Shown here: positions 1 to 8,524 of the stretch, in pieces
Position numbering within the stretch: the first letter of the stretch is position 1
Layout of the letters: every line of letters begins with the position of its first letter
Source of the DNA: Candidatus Eiseniibacteriota bacterium
GTDB lineage: Bacteria > Joyebacterota > Joyebacteria > Joyebacterales > Joyebacteraceae
Reading direction: 5' to 3'
DNA: 33,945 bases
Assembly (NCBI GenBank): GCA_030595835.1
Contig: JAUVLG010000024.1
Coordinates: 1-33,945, forward strand
Program-made: the position numbers and the translations under genes
The notes under the pieces: model-generated
The model's database searches: none
What the model saw: the letters and a program-made list of their open reading frames with translations, nothing else
What the model was told of the DNA's origin: nothing

Positions 1-1
1 C

Positions 2-958
2 AAGGAGCCGCAGTTCGAAGGGCAGACGAAGACCAAACTGGGCAACAGCGAGATCAAGGGGTTGGTCGCGTCCATTGTGGGTGAGGGGCTCCAGGAGTTC
101 TTCGAAGAGACGCCGTCGGTCGCGAAGAAGATAGTGTCGAAAGCCGTGGCATCGTCCCAGGCACGGATGGCCGCGCGGAAGGCGCGCGACCTGTCGCGGC
201 GGAAGTCGGTACTCGAGGGGAGCTCGCTGCCGGGGAAACTCGCGGACTGCTCGATTACCGACCCGGAGCTCTGCGAGATATACCTGGTCGAGGGCGACTC
301 GGCCGGAGGGTCGGCGAAGATGGGGCGCGACAGGCGCTACCAGGCGATACTGCCGCTGCGGGGCAAGATCCTCAACGTGTTCAAGGCCAGGGTCGACAAG
401 GTCTTCCACAACGAGCAGATAGGCACCATCATCACGGCACTGGGTGCCGGGGTGAGCGGGGCGGGCGGAGACGACGACAACGGCGAGGACGAGAGCGGGT
501 TCTCGCTCGAGAAGCTCCGCTACGGCAAGGTCATCATCATGACCGATGCGGACGTGGACGGCGCCCACATCCGGACGCTCCTTCTGACGTTCTTCTACAG
601 GTACATGCCCGCGCTCATCGAGAACGGACACCTCTTCATAGCCCAGCCTCCGCTGTACAAGATCAAGAAGGGCAAAGAGGAGCTCTACGCGTACGACGAG
701 AAAGAGAAGAGCAAGGTCTTGAAGAGACTCGGCGAAGATGGGGCGTACCTCCAGCGGTTCAAGGGACTAGGTGAGATGAACCCGGACCAGCTCTGGGCGA
801 CGACGATGGACCCCGAGCGCCGCGTGATGCTCGAGGTCACAATAGACAGCGCAGCCGAGGCCGACCACATCTTCAACATCCTGATGGGAGATGCGGTCGA
901 GCCCAGGAGGAAGTTCATAGAGACGCACGCCAAGCAGGTGCGCAACCTGGACATCTAG
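2..958 (+). CDS. gyrB: DNA gyrase subunit B, C-terminal part (5' end outside window)
   Basis: This is the B subunit of DNA gyrase, which together with GyrA introduces negative supercoils using ATP. The reading frame is already open at the window edge, so only about 318 C-terminal residues are present. The TOPRIM domain is seen as EGDSAGGSA (near base 292) and [12 protein letters not shown] (near base 544), which supply the metal-binding acidic residues. The C-terminal motif [15 protein letters not shown] is typical of GyrB. An acidic, glycine-rich insertion ([14 protein letters not shown], around bases 454-500) sits between the TOPRIM motifs, where most GyrB proteins have only a few residues. 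The gene ends with TAG and gyrA starts 16 bases later, the usual bacterial gyrB-gyrA arrangement. ParE is the main alternative, but the adjacent GyrA with a GyrA box supports gyrase. Confidence 0.96.
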   Translation, partial: KEPQFEGQTKTKLGNSEIKGLVASIVGEGLQEFFEETPSVAKKIVSKAVASSQARMAARKARDLSRRKSVLEGSSLPGKLADCSITDPELCEIYLVEGDSAGGSAKMGRDRRYQAILPLRGKILNVFKARVDKVFHNEQIGTIITALGAGVSGAGGDDDNGEDESGFSLEKLRYGKVIIMTDADVDGAHIRTLLLTFFYRYMPALIENGHLFIAQPPLYKIKKGKEELYAYDEKEKSKVLKRLGEDGAYLQRFKGLGEMNPDQLWATTMDPERRVMLEVTIDSAAEADHIFNILMGDAVEPRRKFIETHAKQVRNLDI

Positions 959-974
959 ACTTCACGAGGACGCG

Positions 975-3401
975 ATGCCAACGACCGAGAGAATCGTTCC
1001 CATAGTCATCGAAGACGAGATGAAGAAGTCCTACATCGATTACGCGATGAGTGTGATCGTGTCGAGGGCTCTGCCGGATGTCAGGGACGGCCTGAAACCG
1101 GTGCAGCGGCGCATTCTCGTCGCGATGGACGACCTGGGGTTGGCGCACAACAAGCCCTACAGGAAATCGGCGAAGATATCCGGCGACGTCAACGGCAACT
1201 ACCATCCGCACGGGACGGTCGCCATCTACGACGCGATGGTCCGCATGGCGCAGGACTTCTCGCTCAGAAACCCGTTGGTGGACGGGCAGGGCAACTTCGG
1301 GTCGATCGACGGGGACAGAGCTGCGGCCGAGCGATACACCGAAGCGCGCATGACGCGCATTGCGGAGCACTTGCTCGAGGACCTCAAGAAGGAGACGGTC
1401 GACTTCGTGCCGAACTACGACGGCACGCGCGAGGAGCCGACCGTGCTGCCTGCCAAGCTTCCCAACCTTCTCATGAACGGCGCTTCCGGCATCGCCGTCG
1501 GCATGGCGACCAACATCCCACCGCACAATCTCGAAGAGCTCACGGAGGGCATCGTCGCACTCATCGACGACCCAGACCTCCCCGACGAGAAACTTCTCGG
1601 CATGGTACACGGCCCCGATTTTCCGACGGGCGGTATTATCTTCGGGCGAGCCGGTGTGCGGGACGCGTATCTGACGGGACGCGGGCGCATCATCGTTCGC
1701 GCGCGGGCCAACATCGAGGTTCACCAGAACAACTCGGAGAGCATCATCATCACCGAGATCCCGTTCATGGTGAACAAGTCGAGCATGATCGAGGCCATCG
1801 CCAACCTGGTCCGCACGGGCAAGATCACAGGTATTCGCGACATCCGCGACGAGTCAGACCGTGACGGTATCAGAGTGGTGATCGACATGAAGCGCGACGC
1901 ACAGGGGAACGTCATCCTGAACCAGCTCTTCAAGAGCACGCAGATGCAGACGACGTTCGGGACGATCCTTCTGGCGCTTACCGACAACGTTCCCAAGGTG
2001 ATGACGCTGAAGGAGATGTTGAGCCATTACATCGCTCACCGCGAGGAAGTCATCGTCAGGCGGACGAAGTTCGAACTGGCCAAGGCGGAGGCGCGGGCGC
2101 ACATACTCGAGGGGCTCAAGAAGGCCCTCGACCACATCGACGAGATCGTGCAGATCATCAAGAAATCGAAGGACGTCGATCACGCGCGCACGCAGTTGAA
2201 AAAGAGGTTCAAGTTCTCGGAGATACAGGCCCAGGCGATCCTCGACATGAGACTCCAGCGCCTGACGGGGCTCCAGCGGAAGAAGATCGAGGACGAGTAC
2301 AAGGCGATCATCAAACTCATCGCCACGCTCAAGGGTATTCTCGAGAGCCGGGCGAAGGTGCTTGCTATCATAAGGACGGACATCACAGAAGCGGCGGAGG
2401 CCTACGGCGAGGAGCGACGCACTGAGATCGTCGAGGCGACGACCGACTTCGCGATCGAAGATCTGATCGCCGAGGAGGACATGGCGATCTCGATCTCACA
2501 TACCGGCTACATTAAGCGGCTTCCCGTCGGGACCTACCGCAGGCAGCGAAGAGGCGGCAAGGGTATCACGGGCATGAGTACCAAAGAGGACGACTTCGTT
2601 GAGCACATGTTCATCGCCTCGACCCACGATTACATCCTCTTCTTCACGCCGAAGGGCCATTGCCACTGGCTGAGGGTGCACGAGATCCCACAAGCCGGTC
2701 GCGCGGCGAAGGGCAAGGCGATTGTCAACTTGCTGCAGGTAAGCAAAGACGACTCGGTAGCGACGTTCATTACGGCCCGCGACTTCGACGACGAGCACTT
2801 CGTGGTGATGGCGACGAGAAAGGGCGTGGTCAAGAAGACGCGGCTCTCGGCCTACTCGCATCCAAGACGCGGGGGTATCCGCGCCATCAACATCGACAAG
2901 GGCGACGAGCTCATCGACGCCGCGGTGACCGACGGCAACCACGACATTGTGCTCGCAAAGAAGCTCGGCAAGGCGATTCGTTTCCGCGAGAGCGACGTGC
3001 GCGAGATGGGCCGGACAGCCCGTGGCGTGCGAGGCACGCGTCTGGAGAAGGGTGACGAGGTCGTCGGCATGGTCGTTGCCGTCGGGGAGCAAGGGACCGT
3101 TCTGTCTGTGACCGAGAACGGGTATGGCAAGCGGACCAGCGTCTCCGACTATCGGATCATCAAACGTGGCGGCCAGGGCGTCATCTCGATAAAGGCGAAC
3201 AAGAGAAACGGGAAGGTCGTCGCCGTCAGGATCGTCAACGACCCGGATGAGGTCATGATAATGACCTCAAAGGGGGTCATGATCCGTCTTCCCGTCAGCG
3301 GCATATCACGCATCGGGCGCAACACTCAGGGCGTCAGGATCATCAGGCTCGCCAAGGGCGACAGGGTGGTCGACGTCGCCTGTGTAGCGAGCGAGGAATA
3401 G
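975..3401 (+). CDS. gyrA: DNA gyrase subunit A
   Basis: The protein is 808 residues and complete, a normal GyrA length. It carries the DNA-breaking and rejoining tyrosine in [10 protein letters not shown] (Tyr121) and the DNA-wrapping C-terminal beta-pinwheel. The GyrA box (QRRGGKG, about residue 525) distinguishes it from ParC. The start ATG follows GAGGA at 966-970. It lies 16 bases after gyrB, so the two are probably co-transcribed. In the quinolone-resistance region the sequence reads [10 protein letters not shown]: the position equivalent to E. coli Ser83 is Val82, while the acidic residue equivalent to Asp87 is kept (Asp86). The seven-base gap and a GGAGG site link it to the following CDF-HflK gene, although this does not prove co-transcription. 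Confidence 0.97.
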   Translation: MPTTERIVPIVIEDEMKKSYIDYAMSVIVSRALPDVRDGLKPVQRRILVAMDDLGLAHNKPYRKSAKISGDVNGNYHPHGTVAIYDAMVRMAQDFSLRNPLVDGQGNFGSIDGDRAAAERYTEARMTRIAEHLLEDLKKETVDFVPNYDGTREEPTVLPAKLPNLLMNGASGIAVGMATNIPPHNLEELTEGIVALIDDPDLPDEKLLGMVHGPDFPTGGIIFGRAGVRDAYLTGRGRIIVRARANIEVHQNNSESIIITEIPFMVNKSSMIEAIANLVRTGKITGIRDIRDESDRDGIRVVIDMKRDAQGNVILNQLFKSTQMQTTFGTILLALTDNVPKVMTLKEMLSHYIAHREEVIVRRTKFELAKAEARAHILEGLKKALDHIDEIVQIIKKSKDVDHARTQLKKRFKFSEIQAQAILDMRLQRLTGLQRKKIEDEYKAIIKLIATLKGILESRAKVLAIIRTDITEAAEAYGEERRTEIVEATTDFAIEDLIAEEDMAISISHTGYIKRLPVGTYRRQRRGGKGITGMSTKEDDFVEHMFIASTHDYILFFTPKGHCHWLRVHEIPQAGRAAKGKAIVNLLQVSKDDSVATFITARDFDDEHFVVMATRKGVVKKTRLSAYSHPRRGGIRAINIDKGDELIDAAVTDGNHDIVLAKKLGKAIRFRESDVREMGRTARGVRGTRLEKGDEVVGMVVAVGEQGTVLSVTENGYGKRTSVSDYRIIKRGGQGVISIKANKRNGKVVAVRIVNDPDEVMIMTSKGVMIRLPVSGISRIGRNTQGVRIIRLAKGDRVVDVACVASEE

Positions 3402-3429
3402 CCTGGCGGTGCCCTATCAGGAGGTGAGC

Positions 3430-5151
3430 GTGAATCGAGTCGAGCGCACGGCGCTGGTCTCGGTCCTGATCAACATCGGGCTGGTCTTCCTTAAACTTTC
3501 TCTCGCGGTCCTGTCCGGGAGTCTGGCGCTCGTGGCGGATGCCTGGCACTCGGGGTCCGACGTCGTGGCCTCGGGTCTGGTGTGGACCGGGGCGCGCGTC
3601 TCTCGCCGCGAGGGTCGGGTCAATCTGGCCGTCGTCGAGAATATCGTTGGCCTCATTATCAGTGGCCTGATCCTCTGGGCCGCTGCGGGCATCTTCCGCA
3701 AGGTCTCGGCCGTCTCCGGTGCTCCCATCACAAACCTCCCGGTGGCGATCGCCGGCAGCCTCCTCGCCGCGCTTGTCTCGTACTACGCCGCCCAATACAA
3801 GATGCACGTCGGACGCGAGACGGGCAGCATCAGCCTGGTCGCCGACGGGTATCACTCCCGCATGGATACGCTGACAACTGGTGCCGTCATCGTGGGCCTC
3901 ATGGGCCACGCGATGGGCATAGAACTCGACCGCATCGCAGCGGTCGTCGTCGGCCTCTTCGTAGTTGAATCGGCCATCGTGATCGCGGCAGCGGCGGTGC
4001 GCGGGCTCCGCGACGGCACGACAGCACAGGCGGAGTCCCTCTCTGAGGTAATGCAGACGCGCCCCGCGCTGATGCTCGTGGCCGCGCTCGATCGAGTGGG
4101 CGTTCGCACGCTTCTGACGCGCGCGCGGGGAACAGCCAGGCGCCCCGGTTGGTCGAGGCGGTTCGTGTGGTCGGTGGCCGTTCTCGTGCTTGTGGTGTGG
4201 GTGCTTTCGAGCGTGTCGTTCATTGGCCCCGGTCGCGCGGGCGTCGTTATGAGATGGGGCAGGGCGCTGGACGATTGCATGACGCCCGGTGTACACCTCA
4301 AGGCGCCGTGGCCCATAGACAGAGTAACGCGTGTCGAAGTGCCGAAGGTGAGGCGTGTGGAGATAGGTTTCAGGACGCGGGAGGTCGCGCGCTCGATCAA
4401 TGCGGTAGCAGCCGAGTTCTACGCGACGCTCTGGGAGAGCCGGCACGCGGCGGGAACATACGAGAAGCTCCCCGAAGAGGCGCTCAGGCTCACCGGGGAT
4501 GAGAACATTGTGGACATGAACGTGGTGATTTTCTACCGCATCAGCGATCCAAAGGACTACCTGTTCAGGGTCGCGGAGACGGAGAACCTGATCCGGTTCT
4601 CCGCGGAGTCCGCGATAACAAGGATCGCGGGCGGCCTCGCGATCGACGACGTTGTGACCGCGCGCAGGGGCACGTTCGAGGCGTCGATACTGACGTCGGT
4701 GCAGCGGTTGCTCGACTCCTCCAATGTCGGTGTGGAGGTGATGAGCGTCAGGCTTCAGGATGTGCACCCGCCACTGGAGGTCGTTCCCGCGTTCCGGGAC
4801 GTCGCCAGCGCGAGGGAGGACAAAAGCCGCATCATCAACGAGGCGCTCGCATACATGGACGAGACCATCCCCGTGGCGCGAGGCGACGCCAGCCGTCTGA
4901 TGCTCGAGGCCGAGGGTTACAGATCGGACAGGGCGGATCGGGCGAGGGGCGACTCGGAGCGATTCAAAGACATGGCCAGGCGCTACCGCGACGCCAAGGG
5001 CGTCACCGAGACCAGGCTCTACCTCGAGACCATGGAGAGCCTTCTGGCGGGCGTCGAGAAGTACATCGTGAGCTCGGACCTCAAGCTTGAGGGGTACGAC
5101 CTCCGCGTGCTCGACAAGGAGCTCTCGTCGGGCACCGCGGTGCGAGATTAG
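3430..5151 (+). CDS. Fusion: cation diffusion facilitator membrane domain + HflK-type SPFH domain
   Basis: The 573-residue product joins two normally separate families. Residues 1-195 resemble the transmembrane part of a cation diffusion facilitator, which exports divalent metals. Both metal-site motifs are present: DAWHSGSD (His40, Asp44) and DGYHSRMD (His142, Asp146). The usual CDF cytoplasmic dimerisation domain is missing. After a linker, a transmembrane helix at about 245-262 leads into an SPFH/band-7 domain of HflK type (GPGRAGVVMRWGRAL, then PGVHLKAPWP and GDENIVDMNVVIFYRI), with a charged C-terminal helical region to the end. HflK normally forms a membrane complex with HflC that controls FtsH protease. 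I chose GTG 3430 because AGGAGG at 3419-3424 lies five bases upstream; an in-frame GTG at 3409 has no such site. hflC follows after 47 bases. Metal specificity cannot be read from sequence. Confidence 0.88.
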   Translation: MNRVERTALVSVLINIGLVFLKLSLAVLSGSLALVADAWHSGSDVVASGLVWTGARVSRREGRVNLAVVENIVGLIISGLILWAAAGIFRKVSAVSGAPITNLPVAIAGSLLAALVSYYAAQYKMHVGRETGSISLVADGYHSRMDTLTTGAVIVGLMGHAMGIELDRIAAVVVGLFVVESAIVIAAAAVRGLRDGTTAQAESLSEVMQTRPALMLVAALDRVGVRTLLTRARGTARRPGWSRRFVWSVAVLVLVVWVLSSVSFIGPGRAGVVMRWGRALDDCMTPGVHLKAPWPIDRVTRVEVPKVRRVEIGFRTREVARSINAVAAEFYATLWESRHAAGTYEKLPEEALRLTGDENIVDMNVVIFYRISDPKDYLFRVAETENLIRFSAESAITRIAGGLAIDDVVTARRGTFEASILTSVQRLLDSSNVGVEVMSVRLQDVHPPLEVVPAFRDVASAREDKSRIINEALAYMDETIPVARGDASRLMLEAEGYRSDRADRARGDSERFKDMARRYRDAKGVTETRLYLETMESLLAGVEKYIVSSDLKLEGYDLRVLDKELSSGTAVRD

Positions 5152-5198
5152 CGCCACCCCGGCGCTGCCACTCGTATGAGTTCCTGGAGGAGGGACAG

Positions 5199-6080
5199 GT
5201 GATACGAAAAAGATACTACACGGCGGCAATCACGATCATCGCCCTGCTTGTCCTTAAGACTGCGGCCTTCGTGGTCGACGAGACTAAGATGGCGATCGTG
5301 ACGCAGTTCGGGCGTCCGGTGAGAGTCGTTGAGAGCGCCGGCCTCAACTGGAAGCTGCCGCAGCCGATCCAGTCCGTCAGGCTGTTCGACAAGCGGCTTC
5401 TGGTTTACGATCCCAAGCCGACGGAGTTCCTGACGATCGACAAGAAGAACATCGTTGTTGATACGTTCGTCGCTTGGCGGATCGCGGACCCCGAGAAGTT
5501 CCTCGAGACAGTGAACGATCGTGAGGGGGCGGAGGTGCGGATGGCGGACATCGTCGCGTCAGAGATGGGAGCGGCACTGGGCAGGTATCCGCTCCACGCG
5601 CTGATATCGATACACCCCGACTCGATGAAGGTCGCTGAGATAATGGGGGGAGTGGCACAGGGGTGCAGGACGACGGCCGAGTTGAGTTTCGGTATCGAGG
5701 TCGTCGATCTGCGGATGAAGCGTCTCGCCTTCCCGGAGCAGAACAAGCAGAGCGTCTTCGATCGGATGCGCGCCGAGCGCGAGAGGATGGCCAAGAAGTA
5801 TCGCTCTGAGGGGGAAGAGGACGCCATCAAGATTCGCGCCACGGCTGACAAGGAGCGGCAGGAGATCCTGGCCACTTCCTACATGGAGGCCGAGAAGATC
5901 CGCGGCGAGGGCGACGCGGAGGCGATGCGCATCTACGGCGCCGCCCATAGCGCGGACCCCGGGTTCTATGAATTCGTGAGGACGCTCGAGTCCTACAGGG
6001 TATTCCTCGACGACAAGACCACGATCGTACTGTCGTCCGACTCGGACCTCCTGAAACTCCTCGACAAGAAGGGGAATTGA
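5199..6080 (+). CDS. hflC: SPFH protein HflC, FtsH protease modulator
   Basis: The 293-residue protein has one N-terminal membrane helix (about residues 7-25) followed by an SPFH domain beginning VDETKMAIVTQFGRPV. It then has the long charged coiled coil typical of HflC (RMRAERERMAKKYRSEGEE and further repeats rich in Ala, Glu and Lys). The conserved tail DPGFYEFVRTLESYR and the segment TTIVLSSDSDLLKLL are characteristic of HflC. Its expected role is to form a cage with HflK in the cytoplasmic membrane around FtsH. The GTG start follows GGAGGAGGG at 5186-5194. The end overlaps the extended frame of the next gene, so the SPFH genes are probably translated from one message. No ftsH is present in the window. 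Confidence 0.93.
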   Translation: MIRKRYYTAAITIIALLVLKTAAFVVDETKMAIVTQFGRPVRVVESAGLNWKLPQPIQSVRLFDKRLLVYDPKPTEFLTIDKKNIVVDTFVAWRIADPEKFLETVNDREGAEVRMADIVASEMGAALGRYPLHALISIHPDSMKVAEIMGGVAQGCRTTAELSFGIEVVDLRMKRLAFPEQNKQSVFDRMRAERERMAKKYRSEGEEDAIKIRATADKERQEILATSYMEAEKIRGEGDAEAMRIYGAAHSADPGFYEFVRTLESYRVFLDDKTTIVLSSDSDLLKLLDKKGN

Positions 6081-6082
6081 AC

Positions 6083-7039
6083 GTGGCGGAAACGACGGTC
6101 AGATCCGACATGTCTGCCGGACTACCGAAGGTCAGAAGGTTGGCGCGATTCATCGTGCTGGTCGCCGTTGCTATGTATCTATTGTCGGGCATATATGTTG
6201 TCCAGCCGGATGAGCGCGGCGTGGTCACGAGATTCGGGAAGGTCGTGGCCGGGAACGTTCAGCCAGGCATCCACTATCGCATCCCCTGGCCGGTCGATTC
6301 GGTCTCCAGACCCCAGGTCACGGCGATCAAGCGCATGAGCATCGGATACAAGATCATCGACCAGCTGCGCGGACTGAGGCCCGAGCCACGCGAGGCCCAG
6401 TTTGTCACGGGGGACGAGAACATCATCGAGGTACAGCTCCTTATCCAGTACGTTGTCAAGGACCCGGCCAGTTTCCTCTACGCGACCGAGGATCCCCATT
6501 GGCTGGTCAGAAAGATCGGGGAGTCGGTTCTGACAGAGAAGATCGCTGTGCTGGGCGTCGATGGGCTCCTGACGACGGCGAAGATCGAGGTGGCGACCGC
6601 CGTGAAGGCGAGGTCGCAGGAGGTGCTGGACTCCTATGGCGCCGGTATGGAGATCGTGGCGGCCCACCTGCAGGAGATCAACCCGCCACGCGAGGTAGCG
6701 GACGCCTTCCGCGATGTCGCGAGCGCGCGGGAGGACAGGAGCCGCATTATCCAGGAAGCCAGGGGCTACGCGAACCGCGTCGTGCCCACGGCCCGCGGCG
6801 AGGGGCAGCGACTTGTCACCGCGGCGGAGGGATACCGGACAGAGAAGATCAAGACTGCCGAGGGTGAGTCGCACCGCTTCCGAGCCACGGTCGCGGAGTA
6901 CTGGAAGAACCCGGCGGCCGCCCGCCAGCGCCTCTACCTCGAGGTGATGGAAGAGGCGCTGTCAAGAGTGAGGAAGTACGTGGTCGACGCGGAATCCGGG
7001 GAGAAGCTCAACCTGAAATTCCTGTCGCAGAGGGACTGA
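6083..7039 (+). CDS. hflK: SPFH protein HflK (second, unfused copy)
   Basis: This 318-residue protein has a single N-terminal membrane segment (RFIVLVAVAMYLLSGIYVV), then an SPFH domain (QPDERGVVTRFGKV, PGIHYRIPWPVDSV, GDENIIEVQLLIQYVV) and a C-terminal helical region. The motif EINPPREVADAFRDVASARED closely parallels VHPPLEVVPAFRDVASARED in the fusion protein upstream, so the two HflK domains are paralogous. I prefer GTG 6083, eight or so bases after the GAAGGGG stretch at 6068-6074; a TTG at 6077 overlapping the hflC stop is also open. The order is fused HflK, HflC, HflK. Two HflK-type subunits could form alternative or mixed complexes with one HflC, which is inference. Confidence 0.92.
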   Translation: MAETTVRSDMSAGLPKVRRLARFIVLVAVAMYLLSGIYVVQPDERGVVTRFGKVVAGNVQPGIHYRIPWPVDSVSRPQVTAIKRMSIGYKIIDQLRGLRPEPREAQFVTGDENIIEVQLLIQYVVKDPASFLYATEDPHWLVRKIGESVLTEKIAVLGVDGLLTTAKIEVATAVKARSQEVLDSYGAGMEIVAAHLQEINPPREVADAFRDVASAREDRSRIIQEARGYANRVVPTARGEGQRLVTAAEGYRTEKIKTAEGESHRFRATVAEYWKNPAAARQRLYLEVMEEALSRVRKYVVDAESGEKLNLKFLSQRD

Positions 7040-7134
7040 TGGTCTGGCTCTCACCTGGTGACGCGTGAGCGCTCGTGCGGTGCGGGCGTCGGCTGCGGAA
7101 TCGCATGCACACACGCCTGCAACGGCCTTTGCGC

Positions 7135-7163
7135 TTGACACACGGACGCCCCAGGGCTAGACT
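7135..7163 (+). promoter_or_regulatory. Sigma70-type promoter for the leader RNA and hydrogenase operon
   Basis: A perfect -35 hexamer TTGACA (7135-7140) is followed after exactly 17 bases by TAGACT (7158-7163), which matches the -10 consensus at four of six positions. Transcription would start near 7170, leaving an untranslated leader of nearly 290 bases before the first hydrogenase-cluster gene. Confidence 0.75.
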
Positions 7164-7169
7164 CAGCTG

Positions 7170-7353
7170 GTTTTGTGGGCTTCGGTCCGTAGCCAGTTCG
7201 GGCGGTCAGCGGGGCTGCAGTTTCGACCCGCGAGCGACAATCAGTGAAAGGGCTGAGTGTTACTTGCCGGCCAAAGACAGAATTACCACAAGCGTAGCGC
7301 GGTCATAGAGACCCCGGGACCACTTCGGCACAGACGGAAGTGGCGCGGGGTTT
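7170..7353 (+). ncRNA. Candidate structured RNA: leader element or small RNA ending in a terminator-like hairpin
   Basis: No gene is seen between hflK and 7457. Downstream of the promoter the RNA could be closed by TTGTGG (from about 7173) pairing with CCACAA (about 7286-7291). Near its end, CCCCG (7312-7316) pairs with CGGGG (7346-7350) around an inner stem CCACTTC/GAAGTGG (7320-7326/7337-7343), followed by TTTAT. This resembles an intrinsic terminator or attenuator with a weak U-tract. The result could be a stand-alone RNA of about 180 bases or the regulatory part of the operon leader. I do not recognise a known riboswitch, 6S RNA, RNase P RNA or tmRNA core. Confidence 0.4.
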
Positions 7354-7355
7354 AT

Positions 7356-7430
7356 GTGTGAACATGGGCGGCGACCGCCCGGACGTTCTCGGGGGCCCGC
7401 GCAGCGCCTCCCAGGAGAAGTCCTACACAC
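7356..7430 (+). promoter_or_regulatory. Possible three-way junction in the 5' leader
   Basis: GTGTG (7356-7360) can pair with CACAC (7426-7430) and enclose two further stems. One is GGGCGG-CGA-CCGCCC (7366-7380). The other is TTCTC-GGGGG (7386-7395) with CCTCC (7407-7411) and GAGAA (7415-7419), interrupted by a CAG bulge. The structure ends 26 bases before the chosen ATG at 7457, close enough to affect translation initiation. The pairings were read by eye and have no covariation support. Confidence 0.35.
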
Positions 7431-7456
7431 CATTCCAAGCAAGGGGCCTGGCTAGG

Positions 7457-8524
7457 ATGAAAGAGGTCTTCATTGGAAGTGAGAATCTCCTGAAGCTGAT
7501 CGGGAGATGGGCGAAGGGCCACCGGGTCTACGTGCCGGTCACGTTTGATATCATGAACAACGAGGACACACCCGACTACGATCTCGTCAAGGACGAGGTC
7601 CCCGAGACGATGAAGCTCGACGGAGCGGCCCCGGCACATTCGGCCAAGCCATTCATCTTCTATCCACGCGAGGTCGTGGCCAACTACCCCAGCAGCGATG
7701 CCGAGGCCCTTGTCGAGGCTCCGTCCACGATCGTCGTCGGTCCTCGCGGCTGCGACGTCCGCGGGCTGGCTAAGTTCGACAAAGTCTACTGGAGCACCAA
7801 GCACTTCACCGAAGAGTACGACGATCCATTCGTAATCGAGAAGCGAGAGAACACATACATCGTCTCGATCGAGTGCACGGCGGCGAAAGAGACCTGCTTC
7901 TGCACGATGGTGGGCGGCAAACCGTACGCTACGGAGGGTTTCGACCTCAACCTCGCGCCGCTGGGCACGGGGTTCATCGTCACCGTCGGGTCCGATAAGG
8001 GAGAGACGTTACTCTCGGACTCGGACGACCTGCTCAGAGAGGTGACGAGCGAGCACAAGAGCGAGCGCGACAGGAACCGCGCGTCGGTGACCGAGGCGGT
8101 CGATCGCCAGAACGCACAGTTCGCGGTCGATCAGCCGTACGACAAGCGCGACCTCGCCGCGTCCGAGGACGCATGGGCGTACGTGACGCAGAACTGCGTC
8201 GGCTGCGGCGCGTGCAATCGCGTGTGCCCGACGTGCACGTGCTTCCTCCTGGTTGACCAGCGGGCGAAGGGCGGATACGAGCGGAGCCGGAATTGGGACA
8301 CGTGTCTGTCCATCGGCTATGCACGGACGGGAGGCGGGGGTAACTCACGACCCGCGCTGGCGCAGCGGTTGGAGAATAGGCTGCGCTGCAAGTTCGAGTA
8401 CTCACGCGACAGGTACAGTCTTGTAACGTGTACCGGCTGCGGCAGGTGCATCGATGCCTGTATGGGCAACATCGACATGAGGGAATCCATCAAGCACGTG
8501 GTCACGGAGAAGGCGAAGGCATGA
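7457..8524 (+). CDS. HydB/AsrA-type 4Fe-4S subunit, hydrogenase-cluster electron transfer protein
   Basis: The 355-residue protein resembles the beta subunit of archaeal sulfhydrogenase (HydB) and anaerobic sulfite reductase subunit A. It has an N-terminal domain without obvious cofactor motifs and a C-terminal two-cluster ferredoxin domain. Cluster 1 uses Cys247, 250, 253 and 257, continuing as CPTCTCF with extra cysteines 260 and 262; this CPTC-x-CF form is typical of the AsrA/HydB family. Cluster 2 uses Cys325, 328, 331 and 335. Such subunits move electrons between a flavoprotein and a catalytic subunit in the cytoplasm. ATG 7457 is chosen because family homology begins there and AAGGGG lies at 7441-7446; the frame is open further upstream into the structured leader. 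The next gene overlaps by ATGA. Confidence 0.86.
   Translation: MKEVFIGSENLLKLIGRWAKGHRVYVPVTFDIMNNEDTPDYDLVKDEVPETMKLDGAAPAHSAKPFIFYPREVVANYPSSDAEALVEAPSTIVVGPRGCDVRGLAKFDKVYWSTKHFTEEYDDPFVIEKRENTYIVSIECTAAKETCFCTMVGGKPYATEGFDLNLAPLGTGFIVTVGSDKGETLLSDSDDLLREVTSEHKSERDRNRASVTEAVDRQNAQFAVDQPYDKRDLAASEDAWAYVTQNCVGCGACNRVCPTCTCFLLVDQRAKGGYERSRNWDTCLSIGYARTGGGGNSRPALAQRLENRLRCKFEYSRDRYSLVTCTGCGRCIDACMGNIDMRESIKHVVTEKAKA

Noticed and set aside
3343-5229. Long open frame on the minus strand (about 628 codons) opposite the CDF-HflK gene
   Set aside because: It is antisense to a gene with clear domains, has no recognisable protein features and is explained by the codon bias of GC-rich DNA. The same applies to long antisense frames opposite the hydrogenase genes (11385-13148, 13529-14716, 15341-16684).
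7211-7235. tmRNA-like 5' end (GGGGCTGCAGTTTCGAC)
   Set aside because: The resemblance covers only a few bases. No tag-encoding frame, alanine acceptor stem pairing or CCA end was found downstream.
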